A stretch of 64,000 bases of DNA from Toxonevra muliebris (Eukaryota > Arthropoda > Insecta > Diptera > Pallopteridae): NCBI GenBank assembly GCA_963691655.1, contig OY829326.1:58521776-58585775 (forward strand). The letters are read 5' to 3'. Positions 1-12,864 of this stretch are shown here, in pieces. The notes beneath the pieces are model-generated. The model saw nothing but the letters and a program-made list of their open reading frames with translations, made no database searches and was not told the origin of the DNA. How positions within the stretch are numbered: the stretch's first letter is position 1; each line of letters opens with the position of its first letter. The position numbers were made by a program, and so were the translations under genes.

Positions 1-533
1 TCTTATAAAGGAATTATATGTGGGAATAATATAGGATTTCGTAAAAAAAATGGACAACAATTTTTATGAATTAAAGAAAACTTTTAAGCTTTTCTGTTTG
101 TATTATTATTTGTTTTTTAACACAAAAGTAATGATTAAAATTCAACTCTAAAAATATTTGGAGAAACTTTCTAATTAAATTCAAAGGAAAAATTACCGAC
201 CCCTCAATTTAAAGTGAAAGTTCAAAATGTCAGTGATTTCAACCGAAGATTGTTTAGCAATCATTGAAGCCTTGGGTTGGTCTAGAACGAAAATGAACTG
301 GGCAAAAATATTATGCATTCTGTAATTCAAATCACCGAAATAACCGAAAAGGAAATTATTGTACGATCAATATTCGGTTAGAGGTATTCGACTAGTCAAA
401 TGCATTCGACTATTCGATTAACCACTCACTTTCAACTAATCGGTTAACCTTTAATATTCGAGTCTAGACAAGACTGTACTCATTTAGCTAGTTAACATTA
501 AGTACGGAGCATTGCGATGTTGGTATTTTGGCT
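1..533. other. Noncoding AT-rich flank with an ATTCGA motif cluster
   Basis: No open frame looks like a gene. Between about 360 and 470 the motifs ATTCGA, ATTCGG and TCGGTTA recur several times, which suggests a short degenerate repeat. I see nothing else. Confidence 0.4.
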
Positions 534-541
534 GTAATAAG

Positions 542-1143
542 CAGGGCTTTGGAGCGGAGCGCGGAGCTGGAGCAAGGAGCTGTGGAGCACACTGTTTTGA
601 GCGGAGCTAGAGCTGAAGCTGGAGCAATTAAAATTTAACCGCTCCGCTGCTTTGATTCATATTTTTTCCAACTATTGTTGCTTGACATTATATTTGAAAA
701 CTTGCAGACTATTACAATTACAGGCAATGAAGTTTTTCCATTACCATCTCCATTAATTAATGCAAATGGCAATGCTGAGCTCAAATCCATTGGAATGAAT
801 TAGTACTAAAATAAATTCATTACATTTATTGATTAATTAAAAATTCATTGCAAGGGATTTGAAATGAGTAGTGTCATTTCCATTGCAGTAATGAAATGTA
901 CAATTTTAATTACAATAGCCCTATTCACGATTTCGTGTAAATGGTCTTGCATCATTGCAAATGTAAAATAGTTCTGCTATCACACATAAACGAATTTAAA
1001 ATAAAAAAAAATGATTTTTATTGAGAAAATTATATATAGTTGGAGCTCGGAGTGGAGCACGGAGCGGAGTCGGAGCTATACTTAAGAGGTCGGAGTGGAG
1101 CTGGAGCGGAGCAACCCTAAAATTTGGTTGCTCCAAAGCCCTG
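542..1143. mobile_element. hAT-type MITE with GGAGC-rich subterminal regions
   Basis: The element begins CAGGGCTTTGGAGC and ends with the exact reverse complement, giving a 14 bp perfect terminal inverted repeat. It is flanked by a perfect 8 bp duplication, GTAATAAG, at 534-541 and 1144-1151. An 8 bp duplication and ends starting CAG are the standard hAT signature. Both subterminal zones (545-640 and 1040-1125) are crowded with GGAGC and CGGAGC repeats, consistent with a transposase-binding array. There is no coding capacity in its 602 bp, so it is non-autonomous. The perfect duplication suggests a fairly recent insertion. Confidence 0.9.
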
Positions 1144-1151
1144 GTAATAAG

Positions 1152-2224
1152 CCACTAAAAAAATGTACTTAAAATTGATTGGAATTAGATTTTAATTGAG
1201 CATATTGTACAACAAATTTTTGGAAAGTTGTTGCAGCATGAATAAAAACAAGTGGACATGAAAGAAGGCCATATATAGACTAACTTTCCCCAACAGAGTC
1301 ATAATCTAGAGGGCTTACAAAAATTTTTAAATGCGACAGATTAAATATACAAAAATACAAAATAAATTACACATAGTCCTCTGCACAGAGCCAAAACTAC
1401 CGAATAAAATGGAACTAAAGTAACAAGATATCTCTATAGTTTTTCTTCAAGAAGAACGTTTTCTTATTTTTAGAAGGATTTTCTTTTAAATAAAACGAAT
1501 AAAAAGTCTTCGAAATTCTATAAGATTATCTTCTTGAATTCATTGAAAAGGGTATCTTATTATTTTTATAAGGCAATCGACTTGAATTTGTTAAAGGAAA
1601 TATCTTATTATTTTTATAAGGCAATCGCCTTGAATTTATTGAAATCATATGTGTTTAGTAAGTTTTTTTTACAAATAAAGCAAGTAAATTGTGACATTCG
1701 CAAAACAACATAAAACTCAAAAATAGATCAAAAATCAGATCCAACGCTGATAATTCGTGGCTGTAGTTTCTCCTTTATCACTGCAAAGTGATTCTTTATC
1801 TCCACTATTGTGGGTTGAATATCATTGGATGTTTCAAAGAGTGTAACAAAATCTGTTTAGGCAACAGCTATTGTTGGTTTGTTGTCTTTATTAAGCTGCA
1901 AAGGCTGCAGCAAAGCGTGTTAAAGAATTGTAGAAATACAATATGTATTTAGAATCTGTAAGGAAAACTAGATAAATCAAAATTTTATATTTTTATAAAC
2001 GACTTTACCTTTTGCAATGTTGCCACAATGAAAATGCCTCAAGAAGATGCTGTTTGCCCATCGCTAATAGCGTACACAAACATGAATCGAGTTAAAAATA
2101 ACATTGCAATTTATTGACAAATTAGACATGAACCAAAGTAAAAACTTTAAAAATTAGATCTCAGATTTAATTTTCATAGTGTTCTAAAAAAAATAGCAAG
2201 TATATAACGAGAAATAAGAAATCT
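1152..2224. other. Noncoding intergenic DNA
   Basis: AT-rich with many stops in all frames. The only structure I see is the short tandem repeat listed at 1553-1644. Confidence 0.5.
1553..1644. repeat. Two-copy tandem repeat of about 48 bp
   Basis: Copy 1 (1553-1600) and copy 2 (1601-1644) both begin TATCTTATTATTTTTATAAG and continue through GCAATCG and CTTGAATTT with few differences. A more diverged partial copy precedes them at about 1519-1552. Confidence 0.75.
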
Positions 2225-2465
2225 GTGGTCGCAAGGCATAACAGCATAAGTCAGTTTTTTGAATTTCACAGGAGAGCACTTCAAAGATTCAAATGTTAAT
2301 AGAAATTAATGTGAGTTGTGCTATTTTTCCTTTAATATCTCGTAAAGCACTGAACCGATATTCATAAAATTAATGACACAATATGAAATCTGATATGAAA
2401 ATTTCAATTATAATAATAACTCGAGTTCGACAAAACTCGAGTTGTGTTGTTATGCCTCGTGACCA
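2225..2465. mobile_element. Small inverted-repeat element (putative MITE)
   Basis: The left end TGGTCGCAAGGCATAACA (2225-2242) is matched, with two mismatches, by the reverse complement at 2448-2465. A second inner hairpin is made of two ACTCGAGTT-type arms at about 2419-2443. The 241 bp size and lack of coding capacity suit a MITE. The superfamily is not assigned because I cannot see a clear target duplication. Confidence 0.55.
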
Positions 2466-2567
2466 AAGGAATAAAACAGCCTACATAAAATTTAGAAGAT
2501 ATATATGTTAAAAGATTCAAAGAGACTTCTTATAAAATTAAGAAGATTAATAATGTAATATTACCCG

Positions 2568-3112
2568 GGGCCGTTTTCATTCGAAGAAAATATTCATAAA
2601 TAATTTTTATCAAACTGATTTTTAAATACAATAAATTAAATCAATGATACATTTGATAGATCCTATAAAATTAAAATTTTAGGAAAAATTTTCCGATTTT
2701 TTTTAATCTTAACCTCAAAAAAATGGCCAAAAGTGACAAAAAATTCCCAGAATAATCAAATTAAATTTTTTCAAATAAATATTATTCAATGTGCATTCTA
2801 GTGCATTTTTTTAATTGTTAGGGACATAATTTCTTTAACTCATTGACTTCCCACTACCTAAAAAATTACCAAAAATTGTAGAGGCTAATTTTTTTCAAAT
2901 GATCATCATTGAGAATTTGAGCCATTATCAATGATAAGGAACCCGGATGAGGTTGACTTATATGCCCTAAATTCGTGAAGTCACAACATTGAAAGAGATC
3001 TTTCTAGTGGTGGTGCTCTGAGCAATAACGCGTTAAAAAATTAATTTTAAGATGGGTTCTGCTAATAAGATGGAGTTAGAACCCCCAAAATCCCCCCCTC
3101 TAAATACGGCCT
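2568..3112 (+). repeat. Dispersed repeat, copy A
   Basis: The segment matches 8338-8810 over most of its length, including a shared run near CTGATTTTTAAATACAATAA, the phrase GAACCCGGATGAGG, and a common end around GTGCTCTGAGCAATAA. A final piece around AGAACCCCCAAAAT (3070-3112) matches about 9740-9785, so this copy looks internally deleted relative to copy B. It encodes nothing recognisable. Confidence 0.65.
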
Positions 3113-5012
3113 TGAATATTACTAAGAGAAGATTTTCTTTATGAATTTGTTGTTTTACAGAATTTAAGAAAGAAAGATTGTCAGTAAAGTAAAGAAAAAG
3201 TGAAACAAGAAGTTTTCTTCTTATTTTTAGTAGATATATTTTTAAAAGAAATTCAACAGATTTTCCACATAAAAATAATAAGAAATTTCTACGAAGATAT
3301 CTTCGTTTTTGCCTTCTGTCATACTCCTTTGTCTAGAAACTGCTCATAAAGACAATCTTTTATATTTTAAAAGGCATATTTTTCTCTGTGTGTTTTAAGC
3401 AACCATAATTTTAGAACGGAACATCCGAATTGGATGTTTGAGTGCATTTTCAACAAGTATACATCGATAACTTTCCAACAAGCATAAGCTATGATGTTTA
3501 AAATTATCCTGCTGGACAAGGTAGTTCCCCGAAAACTGCGAAAATTGGGACTCTCTTTTACTCCCACTTGTTTTCATTCATTCTGCGAAACATACAATTT
3601 TTTGAATAAATTTTTAAAAATCAGCTTAAAATATTAAAAATTTAAAAGCCATCAAATCCTTTTAATTCTAGGTGTTTTTGGTCCTATATATTCTATAAAT
3701 GGATTTCCAAACTCGTTTTCGATAATTATTTGCTTATAATATATATTTAGTTTTTTGTAAGTAATTTACTTAATTTTTTTTGTTAAATAATAAATAATAA
3801 TCAAAATATTTGAAATGGCCAAGAACTCCAAGTTGAGTGCATTTCAATGCGCCTAAATTGAAATATTGAGTTTAAATAGCCAAAACTCTGAGGGCACAAC
3901 TAATTATCGAATATTATAATGTTGAGTATGTAGTGCCGATTGTAAAGCATAGAGTAGCAGTATTATAGCCTAGATATGCATGGTAGTCTCCAATGTGAGC
4001 GAAATGATAGTGTGTGAGAGTCGCATGAACAGTGAGTCCCTGAAACGTTACTATAGCCATCGTTTTCGACATTATTTGATGACACTACCATGCGGTATGC
4101 CCTATTTCAAGAACACACCATGCCCCAAGTCAAGGCTCTCATCTGATAGGTTTCACAGAAAAAGGAAAAAATTCACAATGGTGCACAGTGATTTGAGCCC
4201 ATACAATGTCAGGAGAAAATTAAAAGGAGCGCTCTTATTTTGATGAAATTTCGGATACTATTAAATTGGGTATTTTTTTGGGTCATACTTTTAGGGTTAA
4301 CAAAGAAATGTATTTCCAATTTTTGTCGAAAAAAACGAGTTCACACCTATACTAAGATAAAGCAAGGTGCCTTCTAAAATTGAGAAAAAAATCAGGAATA
4401 TATTTTCACATATTTCCTAGATTTTCTCTCCCAATTTTCTTTTTCAATCTCAAATTTCAGTTTTCATATTTTCAAAGGTACTTAACATTAGAAACAATGC
4501 CGAATTTTTAGCTCTTCAAATCTTGATTAAAATTAACACTAAAAATTTTTCTGATAAATTGCAAAAAAAAAAAAATCGAATTTTCGGCAAGATATCATTA
4601 AAAACTTATTTTTCAGATGTGTTTTACTCAACGAACTAAAAAACTAAAATCGAGCGATCCCACATTTTTGTGAAAAGTTTGTCAATTTTAAGCTGCTCTT
4701 GTATCCAGACTAATTACACGTACCTTACAGGAAAAAAAATTCCGTGGGTTCTGATGACAATCCTTAATGTTTTTGGGGTTGTTAAACACGAATCTGAACT
4801 CAGATTTTTTTGGGTCACGTAAGACTTCGAAGCTACAGCCATTTTTAGACCACCTTATCCCAGGTTCTTCACCAGTTGTTTGAGAAAATTTAAAGGAGTA
4901 AAAATAACGAATTACTGTTTTTTGCAAAAATGAATCCAAAAAATTTAGGGGGTAGGGTTGTGTGTCAGGTTATGAAGAGTTTTCGAAAAATCATTACATC
5001 ACAATTGTGCTT
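3113..5012. other. Noncoding DNA, no recognised gene
   Basis: Open frames here are short. The longest, at 3980-4243 (87 codons), has no family signature. At about 4740-4860 a stretch resembles the dispersed repeat seen near 8910-8960 (both contain an AATCTGAACTCAGA or GATCTGAGGTCAGA-like phrase). Nothing else can be supported. Confidence 0.4.
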
Positions 5013-5228
5013 CCATATTTACCGAACGTACTATATGTAGTATACTCTGAAAACTCTGATTCAAAAAAACATTCAGGCAATTACCCCAGACAAAATTTAT
5101 CAACGCTCGCTATGTTTACCGCTATGTTCTGTAGCACAACAACAAGTCGGTTAGAAAATTTAAAGCACAGTTAACGCAGCCACCTGAAAAGAATAAGTGT
5201 ACTATATATAGTACGGTCGGCATATTTT
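5013..5228. repeat. Inverted-repeat pair, about 30 bp arms
   Basis: Left arm at about 5013-5044 contains CCGAACGTACTATATGTAGT. The right arm (about 5195-5228) reads the same on the opposite strand with a few differences. Each arm is itself nearly palindromic (GTACTATATATAGTAC). The total of about 215 bp suits a small MITE, but I see no clear target duplication. Confidence 0.5.
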
Positions 5229-5752
5229 CGATAAAAAAAATTGATATACCGAGAACCTGATGTGACCAGTATTGCCCGAATTTTTTTTGGAAAACGTCCA
5301 AAATCATTTGACTGTTCAAATTGTCATTTTGAGTAACAAAACAAAAACATGATTTAAAGGTATTTTTTTTAATTTCAAAATATAATAATTTATTTCATTT
5401 TTTTGCTGCTTTAACCAGTTTTCAATTAATATATTTTTTAAAATTGAAAAAGAATGGAACTGTTGGACTAGATTCGCTTTACCTTAAAAATAAGCTGTAT
5501 ATTTTGCAATAACCTATATCCTTTCCATCCGGTTATTTAATTTTTTGCAGCTCTGTTTTCAACTTTCGATCCCTTAGTCAGGAATCACAAAAGCTGCGAG
5601 CACGTTTTTTAGGCACCTACACATAAAAAGATGCAATATTTTAAATTTCCCACTATTTTTTCCTCAACTGCTAATTCTGTATCTGCTACCAGACTACTTC
5701 ATCTGAACATTCTATTTCATCTGTCCATTCTCCGCCTTTTTGTTTTTGTTAA

Positions 5753-6378
5753 GGATGTAGTCTGGTGTTCGAGTTTCAAAACATTGATATATTTTTTTTA
5801 ATATATTTCAAAAGTACAAAATTCAAAATATTAACGAAGTTATAGCACATAGTCGAGAGCGCCTATTGTTAAAACTTTATCTGTTGTTAAACTGCTTTTC
5901 TCGAAATTTGATACGCCCAGGGGTCTGAAGAATACTATCGAACCGATAGGGCTGAAATTTTAATACGTTAATCTACATGCCAATGGCTCTCGCAGGTAGT
6001 AGAATTATTTATTTTTAATCATTTCTTATTTTTTAACCCAATTTTCAACAAAAAACAAAACGATTTTTGAAATTTTTTTTTAGAAGTCCGCCATTTTGTT
6101 ATTTTACAGAGCAGTAATCTATTTCAATTTTTTGTTTCTGACTTCAAGTACCGTAATCACCCGAGCCAACCTCACACGTTTCTTTTCAGGTGTCAACTTT
6201 CGACGTAAAAAACACTAAAAAAAAATATCGTAAAATAAACTCCAAAAAATTTTGTTCGTACAATTACAGATGTCAGTAATAACATATAAAAAAATTTAAA
6301 TAATTGTATTTTATTTTGTTATAATAAAAAATTCCCGAAATATCCTTGAAAATTAGGCCAAAATACCAGACTTCATCC
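5753..6378. mobile_element. TTAA-flanked non-autonomous element
   Basis: TTAA at 5749-5752 and 6379-6382 flank inverted ends reading GGATGTAGTCTGGTGTT on the left and GGATGAAGTCTGGTATT on the right (read inward). TTAA target duplication is characteristic of the piggyBac superfamily. There is no transposase in the 626 bp. The ends are short and imperfect, so assignment is tentative. Confidence 0.55.
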
Positions 6379-6710
6379 TTAAATTTTTCACACCTGCAAT
6401 AACCCATAAGAAAGTTAAAACAAAACATGGTCAGTATTGAAACTTATTTACTCAATTTTATTACAAATTTACCATTTTTTAGTTTTAGCTCTATTGACTG
6501 GTTTTCGCTTTCCTTTTTTTTTTATTATAAAAAATAAAAAATTAAATAAAATCTGTTGTAACTTTTAGTATAGTGTTTTATTCCTCGTCACATATTTGTA
6601 TTTTTTTCAAGTTTCCTTTTTTCAAACTTTTCGTAAAACGTCATTTCGTGCTATTAAATCGTCCAGTCGTCATTTGACTCTGAAATCGTCCAAATGACGT
6701 TGCGGCCGTC

Positions 6711-6730
6711 GGCGTAGGCGTAGGCGTAGG
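6711..6730. repeat. GGCGTA hexanucleotide repeat
   Basis: Three perfect GGCGTA units plus GG, unusually GC-rich for this window. Just upstream, CGTCATTTG and CAAATGACG form a short inverted pair (about 6669-6700). Confidence 0.8.
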
Positions 6731-8337
6731 CAACATTGGATGTGACCCGAAAATTAAATTTACGTGTTCAGCGACCCAAAAAACATCAAAAAGTTTGCAT
6801 ACTTCCAGGATCAAACATTGATTTTCTATGTATATTTATGTAAATAAATTCCGTGTCACAAATCCATAAGTGAAACTAGCACTTGAGAAGTTTTTATAAT
6901 TTCTTTAATAAATAATTTTACTATTTGCAGTTCATATATGTATGTACTTATAATTTGATTCTACAATAGTTAACCAACCTATCAATCTATCTATCCATTA
7001 TCTATGCCCTAAATGCCTATGCAAGTAAATATCTAACTTAACTTGAAATTATGCTAACCAACAGTAATTTGCATACATTTAACATGTATTAATTTTAAGC
7101 TGGCATATGTTTCATTTCACGCATAAAATACCACAAAGTCAAAAAGAGAGAGAGAAAGAAATACATAGAGAGAGAGACATATACCTACATATGCAATTAA
7201 TGCATTTCTCTAATCACATGTGTGTGCTTATTTAAATAAGTAAGTATTTGTTTTTCTTTGGTCTCGTTTTCTTCTTTCAAAATTTTATTTGGGTGGTGCA
7301 AATGTGGTGCTAATCTGTTGCTTAATATGTTAATTGCTAAAAGAGATTTACATTCAGACGTTAATGTTAAGTTCATAGAGACTTAAAGGATTTAGAAGTT
7401 GCCAGTTAATTTTGTGGTTACTTTTGTTGCACATGCATAAGTAAGAAGCTAAAATAAAAGCCATTGAAGAAGTTTTGCTTTAAGAGTATAGAACGTATTT
7501 CCTTACACTTGTGAGCTAAATAATCGACTTCAATATGTGCATATATGGTTATCAACAGGTAGCAGAGTTCTGAACTCTATGTACTTTTTTTTAAAAGCAT
7601 ATTAGTTTTACATCAAGAAATCTTAAGCAAAGCGTTTTGATATTCTGTTCTTAAAATTGTCAAAGGAAAGGGAAATAGATGAGAAAAAAGACATTGAGAA
7701 AATTAGATGGTAAAACTGACTTTTTTTTGAGTTTGTGTTGATAAATGCAGGGAGGCAAAAGAGTCTAGGAACTTAAAAGTTACAAAATAACAAAATCAAA
7801 TATAAAAAAAAAACACACACACAAATAACAACGCTGATTTTTTCCCTAATTTTTATTATGTAAATATCAAATTACCTGGAGTTCTCACTGACCTAAAAGC
7901 AATACATTATATATTATCACGCTCTCTGGATAAGAAAAAAATGAGGGGATGAATGAGATGTTTTAATATTAGGCAGTCAAAAGATTGATGTCTTCTTTAT
8001 ATAAAGTTTTTCACTCTCATATATCGAGAGAGTGTGGTACTCGGTCGATGAATCCGCTTTTGTTGTCACCGTTTTTCCTCAGGTCTTAAGCAGAGTTTGC
8101 ATCTCCAAGAAAGTTACCGCAAGTTGCTCTGAGGGTACTTTTGAGAGTAATTTGATGGATTAAACAAAAGAATAAAAGCAATTCACACTCAAAAAGATTT
8201 TCAAAAAGAAATTGGGACAACTTTTTTGCAGTTGTATACTCCGCCTTAGAAAAAATCTTGTTTTTTACTCCTTCTGTGGTAATAAAAGAGCAATCGCACA
8301 CTACTCCTTTGAGGATCAATCTAAAACTGCATAATAC
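6731..8337. other. Noncoding DNA with GA and CA microsatellites
   Basis: Holds GA-rich runs at about 7144-7182 and a short CA run near 7810-7822. I see no coding signature in any frame. Confidence 0.5.
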
Positions 8338-9790
8338 TGACCCTTTTCATTTGAAGAAAATACTCATAAACAATTTTTATGAAACTGATGTTTAAATACA
8401 ATAAATTAAATTTTTCTATCAGACTAAGAACAAAAGTGAATAAATGCCTTAAAACTTTGGGAAAAATTTTTGTTTCAGAGTTTCTTAATCTGAAAAAAAT
8501 GGCCGAAAATGACAAAAATTCATAGAATAATAATTTTAAACTTTTTCCAATAAATGTTATTCAATGTATTTTATTTAGCGTGAAGAACATAATTTCGATA
8601 CCTCATGGACTTGCCATTACTGATGATGTACGCAACCTCAAAAAAATTACCAAAACTAGTCAGGGGCTAATTTTTTTCAAATGATTATCAATGGGGATTT
8701 GGGCCATTAACAATATCAATGATGAGGAACCCGGATGAGGTTGGCATATATTGAAAGGGATCTTCCGAGTCGACGTGCTCTAAGCAATAATGGGTTAAAG
8801 AATTAATTACATTTTAATATTGTCTTTTAAAACTTTGGAGCTGATCGAATAACGCTGGCCTGCATGTGTTCGGTCAATAATATGGTTCCTAGTGTTTGCT
8901 TATGAATTTTTCATACTGAACACGGATCTGAGGTCAGAAAGTTCGCATCACTTCACGTTTTAGAAAAAAATGGGGTTGAAGCCCCTAAAAATAGCGATTT
9001 TGGCAATTTTTGAAAAGTTGTAGAGCAGAACCCTGACATGCCACAAATTTCGATTTAAGAAATTAAAGGCTGAATCATGCCCTTTCAAATGAGCCCTTAG
9101 CCAAATTGTTTGCATCCACCCTTAAAGCAGGAGATGTGTTTATGTCTAGGGGTGTAGAAAAAAAACGGATTTTATCTTGCTTACACCCACGGCCAGACAT
9201 AATGAAAAGTGAAGTGGTCCGAACTGTTTTAAGGCCCGCTGGTTACAAATCTGCAGTCAGATTTCAAAAATTTGAAATGGAGGATCAAATATGGTGAATG
9301 GTTATAGGGTGAAAGAGCCATCTGATGGTATAAAAACTCCAAATTTCGTATACTGCAAAATAAAATATTGTTTCTTATTACCTTTCAAATAATTTTACAA
9401 GGATCCGATAATTTTTTTCAAATTTTTATTAATTTTTAAACCTTTCAAACCGTTTCAACACGAAACTTTAAATCAAAAACAGTTACTGACCTAGAAAACT
9501 ATGAATGCAGGATTGCTCAGCATCACCTTCTCTTTTTGAATCAGAAGTCAAACCTCATGTCAAAGAAAACAAATCGGACTTGGTCGAATAGTGTAACTAA
9601 GATTTCAAGTTTATTATTGACTTTTTAGAAAGAATTCGATGGAAGTAAAAACTATTCCAAAATCGTTCAAAAGATTTTATTTTAGCTTTTTCCCTTCCAC
9701 TGGCAATTAATATCAAACATTAGAAACACATTTCTGGGGGAGGAGGGGGAGGTCAGAACCCCCAAAATATGGCCTTGGCATATACTATAT
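8338..9790 (+). repeat. Dispersed repeat, copy B (longest copy)
   Basis: Its first part (8338-8810) matches 2574-3045. The part around 9510-9535 (AGGATTGCTCAGCATCAC) recurs near 45720-45740 on the + strand and near 45140-45160 on the opposite strand. The last part (9740-9785) matches 3070-3112. It is probably a decayed transposable element of unknown class. The open frame at 9106-9297 lies inside and has no recognised domain. Confidence 0.6.
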
Positions 9791-9884
9791 GTTATATAGT
9801 GATGTCAGATTTAGAATTTTCATTTTTATATGAAGAAAAACATGGGGTTGATTTAGTATTTAAGAAATTGTGAATTATAAAGAC

Positions 9885-9985
9885 GCTCACGCATGTTCAC
9901 ATAGGAATTATGGAAATCAAATAACGATCACGCGTGCGTGTTCACGCGTGCCACGTAAAATTCATGTCACGCGAGTTACGTCAAA
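9885..9985. other. Local cluster of CACGCG/CACGCGTG motifs
   Basis: Several TCACGC and TCACGCGTG motifs occur within about 90 bp, in a setting otherwise poor in CpG. It may be a degenerate short repeat or a protein-binding cluster. Function unknown. Confidence 0.4.
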
Positions 9986-10189
9986 AGCAGTAAACTAAAT
10001 CCAATTGGATAATATACTACATATTTGAAAATATGAAATAATGATAAAATTATTCTTATTTCCAATCACTAAAGCAAATTGTAATTAATCTGCATTATCA
10101 CTTTTAATGCTTCTGCCGTACAGAAAACGCAACAAAAGGAAAAGACTGATACGATAAACAGGATGTAGTCATCCTAAATAAATATTAAA

Positions 10190-10830
10190 TGTAGTTTTTC
10201 CTAAATAAAGAAAAGTATTAGTATTTAGAGTCTTAAAGTCAAAAGTCTGACCTCAGAGTTGTGGTGTAAGGGTCTCGAATTCACCCCAGTAAAGTTAAAG
10301 TCTTGGAAGCCGAATCGCTAAATCAGAGTCATGAAGACAGAATTTTTTGGTCAGAGTTGTAATGCTAAAATCATAAACATCTTAACACGTTCGCGGACAC
10401 TCAAAATTGTATCGAGGAGCAAAAAGAGACACATGGCGGTTCACTTAAAGTGGTCGAAATATTTATATTTTGATTATACACGTTTTTTCTTATATATACT
10501 GAATACTAAAGCATTCTCTTCGATACATAGATTAGTTCAGTTGTTGGTTAAGTAGATGCAATATAGAATTGAATGTCGAAATTTAAATTATGGATTTGAA
10601 TGCTATAGCGTTCATGTCATATTGTGACAACATGAAAATGAATGTTATAGCATTCACGTCCGCGAACGTGTTAAAGAGTTTTTTATTTCGATTCATGAAA
10701 TTGTAGACCTCGAATCTATGTCACCAATCCAAGATCGTGATGTCAAAGTCCTAAAATCACAGTCTTAAAACTGAAACTTTGGAATAAAAGTCATGATCTC
10801 AGAATCATGAAATTAAACTATTTAATTTGG
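10190..10830. repeat. Degenerate AAAGTCTTA-type minisatellite, interrupted
   Basis: Short motifs such as AGAGTCTTAAAGTC, ATCAGAGTCATGA and AAATCACAGTCTTAA recur every 10-20 bp on both sides of the element at 10386-10670. The array appears to have been a simple repeat before that insertion. Confidence 0.5.
10386..10670. mobile_element. piggyBac-type MITE with perfect 13 bp ends
   Basis: The element starts CACGTTCGCGGAC and ends GTCCGCGAACGTG, a perfect 13 bp terminal inverted repeat. TTAA lies directly outside on both sides (10382-10385 and 10671-10674). TTAA duplication plus C-starting ends is the piggyBac-superfamily pattern. At 285 bp it cannot encode a transposase. A second inverted pair (AATGCTATAGCGTTCA and its near complement) sits just inside the right end. 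Confidence 0.85.
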
Positions 10831-12864
10831 CTCGCCCTATTATTGTAAGTTACTTAAAAGCATTTTAACTTGCCTATATTCCAAAAGATTGGCAAAGAGT
10901 TCCATTTTCTTTTTATCTCTTGCTGGTAAAGGGCTTCATCAAAGCCTCTCCCTCTTTTTTAGCAAGCTTATTTGGGACCCAAAAATAGGCGACTTTATTA
11001 GTTTTCTCCAGCTATTTGAGCTTATTCAAACAACCCCATACTAATTTATTTATACAAATTACCAAACTGAAATAACGGTAGAAGGTCCGACCGACTACAT
11101 ATTCGTGATCAGCGACTAAGGGTTAATCTAAGACACATTTTGAATCTTCATCTTGTTTCTACGTATTGATCAGCGTTTTAAATATTTTTCATTAGATCAC
11201 TAATGTTAAAATTTTTTAAAACCTATTTAAAAAATTTCATTTAAATATCTTTTAAAAAGATAGTAAAGTAGTAATGCTTTATACCAGTTTACAGTTTGTA
11301 GCTAAATAGTTATACAAGTGTTTTACAACTTTTTCATTGTTCTAGGTGCAATTTGTCTCTTGTTGCAGCATGCATAGTTATGAGCCCCACAAGAATCTCT
11401 CAAATACTGGTAGGCTACATATACACACATATTGCTTATGAGTAAGTAAGTTATTCCACGGAAAAGCCTCAGCTTGCTACTTTATGACACAGGTTGCGTT
11501 TTAAGTGCAATTGCTGATCCCAAAAGCACATAAAAACTATAAATAAGTGTAGTTAATGTGTGCACATTATTATATTTTTCATACTTAAGGATAGATGCTT
11601 TTTATACTTACTTATTAAAATTTACTTAAACTTAAAAATTTAAACATAATTCATATATTTTTTGTACTCACTTGCTATGTGCTCGTTATGAAAGGCCAAC
11701 ATTTGGGCGTAGTCTTCTTTTACTATTTTCGGTGCTATGAAAATCCAAAACAACAATTTTTTCCAAAACAAACAAAAAATTAATTCATATATGCACCACA
11801 ATCGTAGGAACCAGAAAACAAAGAAAAGCAAAGAAAAAAAAATAATACACAAATGTGTCCAGCTGTCACTTGATTTCCTTTTCACAAATTCTTTATTTTG
11901 TTGCACTTTTCCGCGCGGCGGGGAAAACTGAAAGAGGCAGAAAGCGAAAAAAGACACCTGCAATGAGAATAAATAGAAAGAAAAAAGTTTAGAAAAAAAA
12001 TTGCATAAAATTTGCTTAAAATAAAAAAGTTTTTTGTTTTAAACAGTTTAAAAAATTCGCATTTGATTTTTTTATTTTACATTGCAATCTCAAAAAAAAA
12101 AAACAAATTTCAACTTCCGTTTTCTTTTGGTTATTTTTTTTTTTTTTTTTTTACATTTTTTTGTTGGTGTGGACATTTTGAGATATGAGTGCAACTTTGT
12201 TGCATGTCAACATTAGACGTCAGAAAAAATATAAAAAAAAAAAAAATACATTTAGAAGAAACCAAAACAAAGTGCAACGTACACACTCAGTAGGAGCAAT
12301 GTTTTTCTATATGTGTGTGTGCTCTCTCTTTCACGAAAAATGACATCGGCATGGATTTGCTTAGACAAATAAAGATACCCAACACCACCAAAAAATAACA
12401 ACAATAATAATGAAAACAACAACCGGATAAAGCATGAAAAATGTATGCTGCTTAACATTTGTCCTCGTATGTATAGACAAAAGATTGGCTTCACTTGATG
12501 AGCAATAGAGCTATACAGTCACACGCTGAAGAATGTGATATATGAGACAAATAAACATGAGCAAAGAGCTACAGTGTGTGTGTGGGTAAGAACGAGATAG
12601 ATGGAGAGAACATGAGTAAATAATAACCTAAAGTTTATTTAGATTTTTAAATTTTGTTTGAATAATTTTTAATAAAATTTAAAGCATTTCCTATTCAAAC
12701 ATTTCTAGCCTTCTAGCACATTTGTTTATATAGTGCATGCATAATTCTTTTAAAATAAATCCCTATCACAGGATATCATAATGAGAGAAAGAAAGGGAAA
12801 GAGAAAGAAAGCAGCAATAAAATTTGTTCTCAGTTGTGACAATGAACTGCAGGAATATCTCATA
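10831..12864. other. Noncoding AT-rich DNA
   Basis: Long poly-A and poly-T runs (for example 12135-12152). The open frames at 11640-11963 and 11737-11931 overlap antisense and are low-complexity, so I do not call them genes. Confidence 0.5.

Noticed and set aside
3980..4243. Open frame of 87 codons with balanced composition
   Set aside because: No recognisable motif, no upstream signal and it sits in repeat-rich DNA. It could be an old transposon piece, but I cannot support it.
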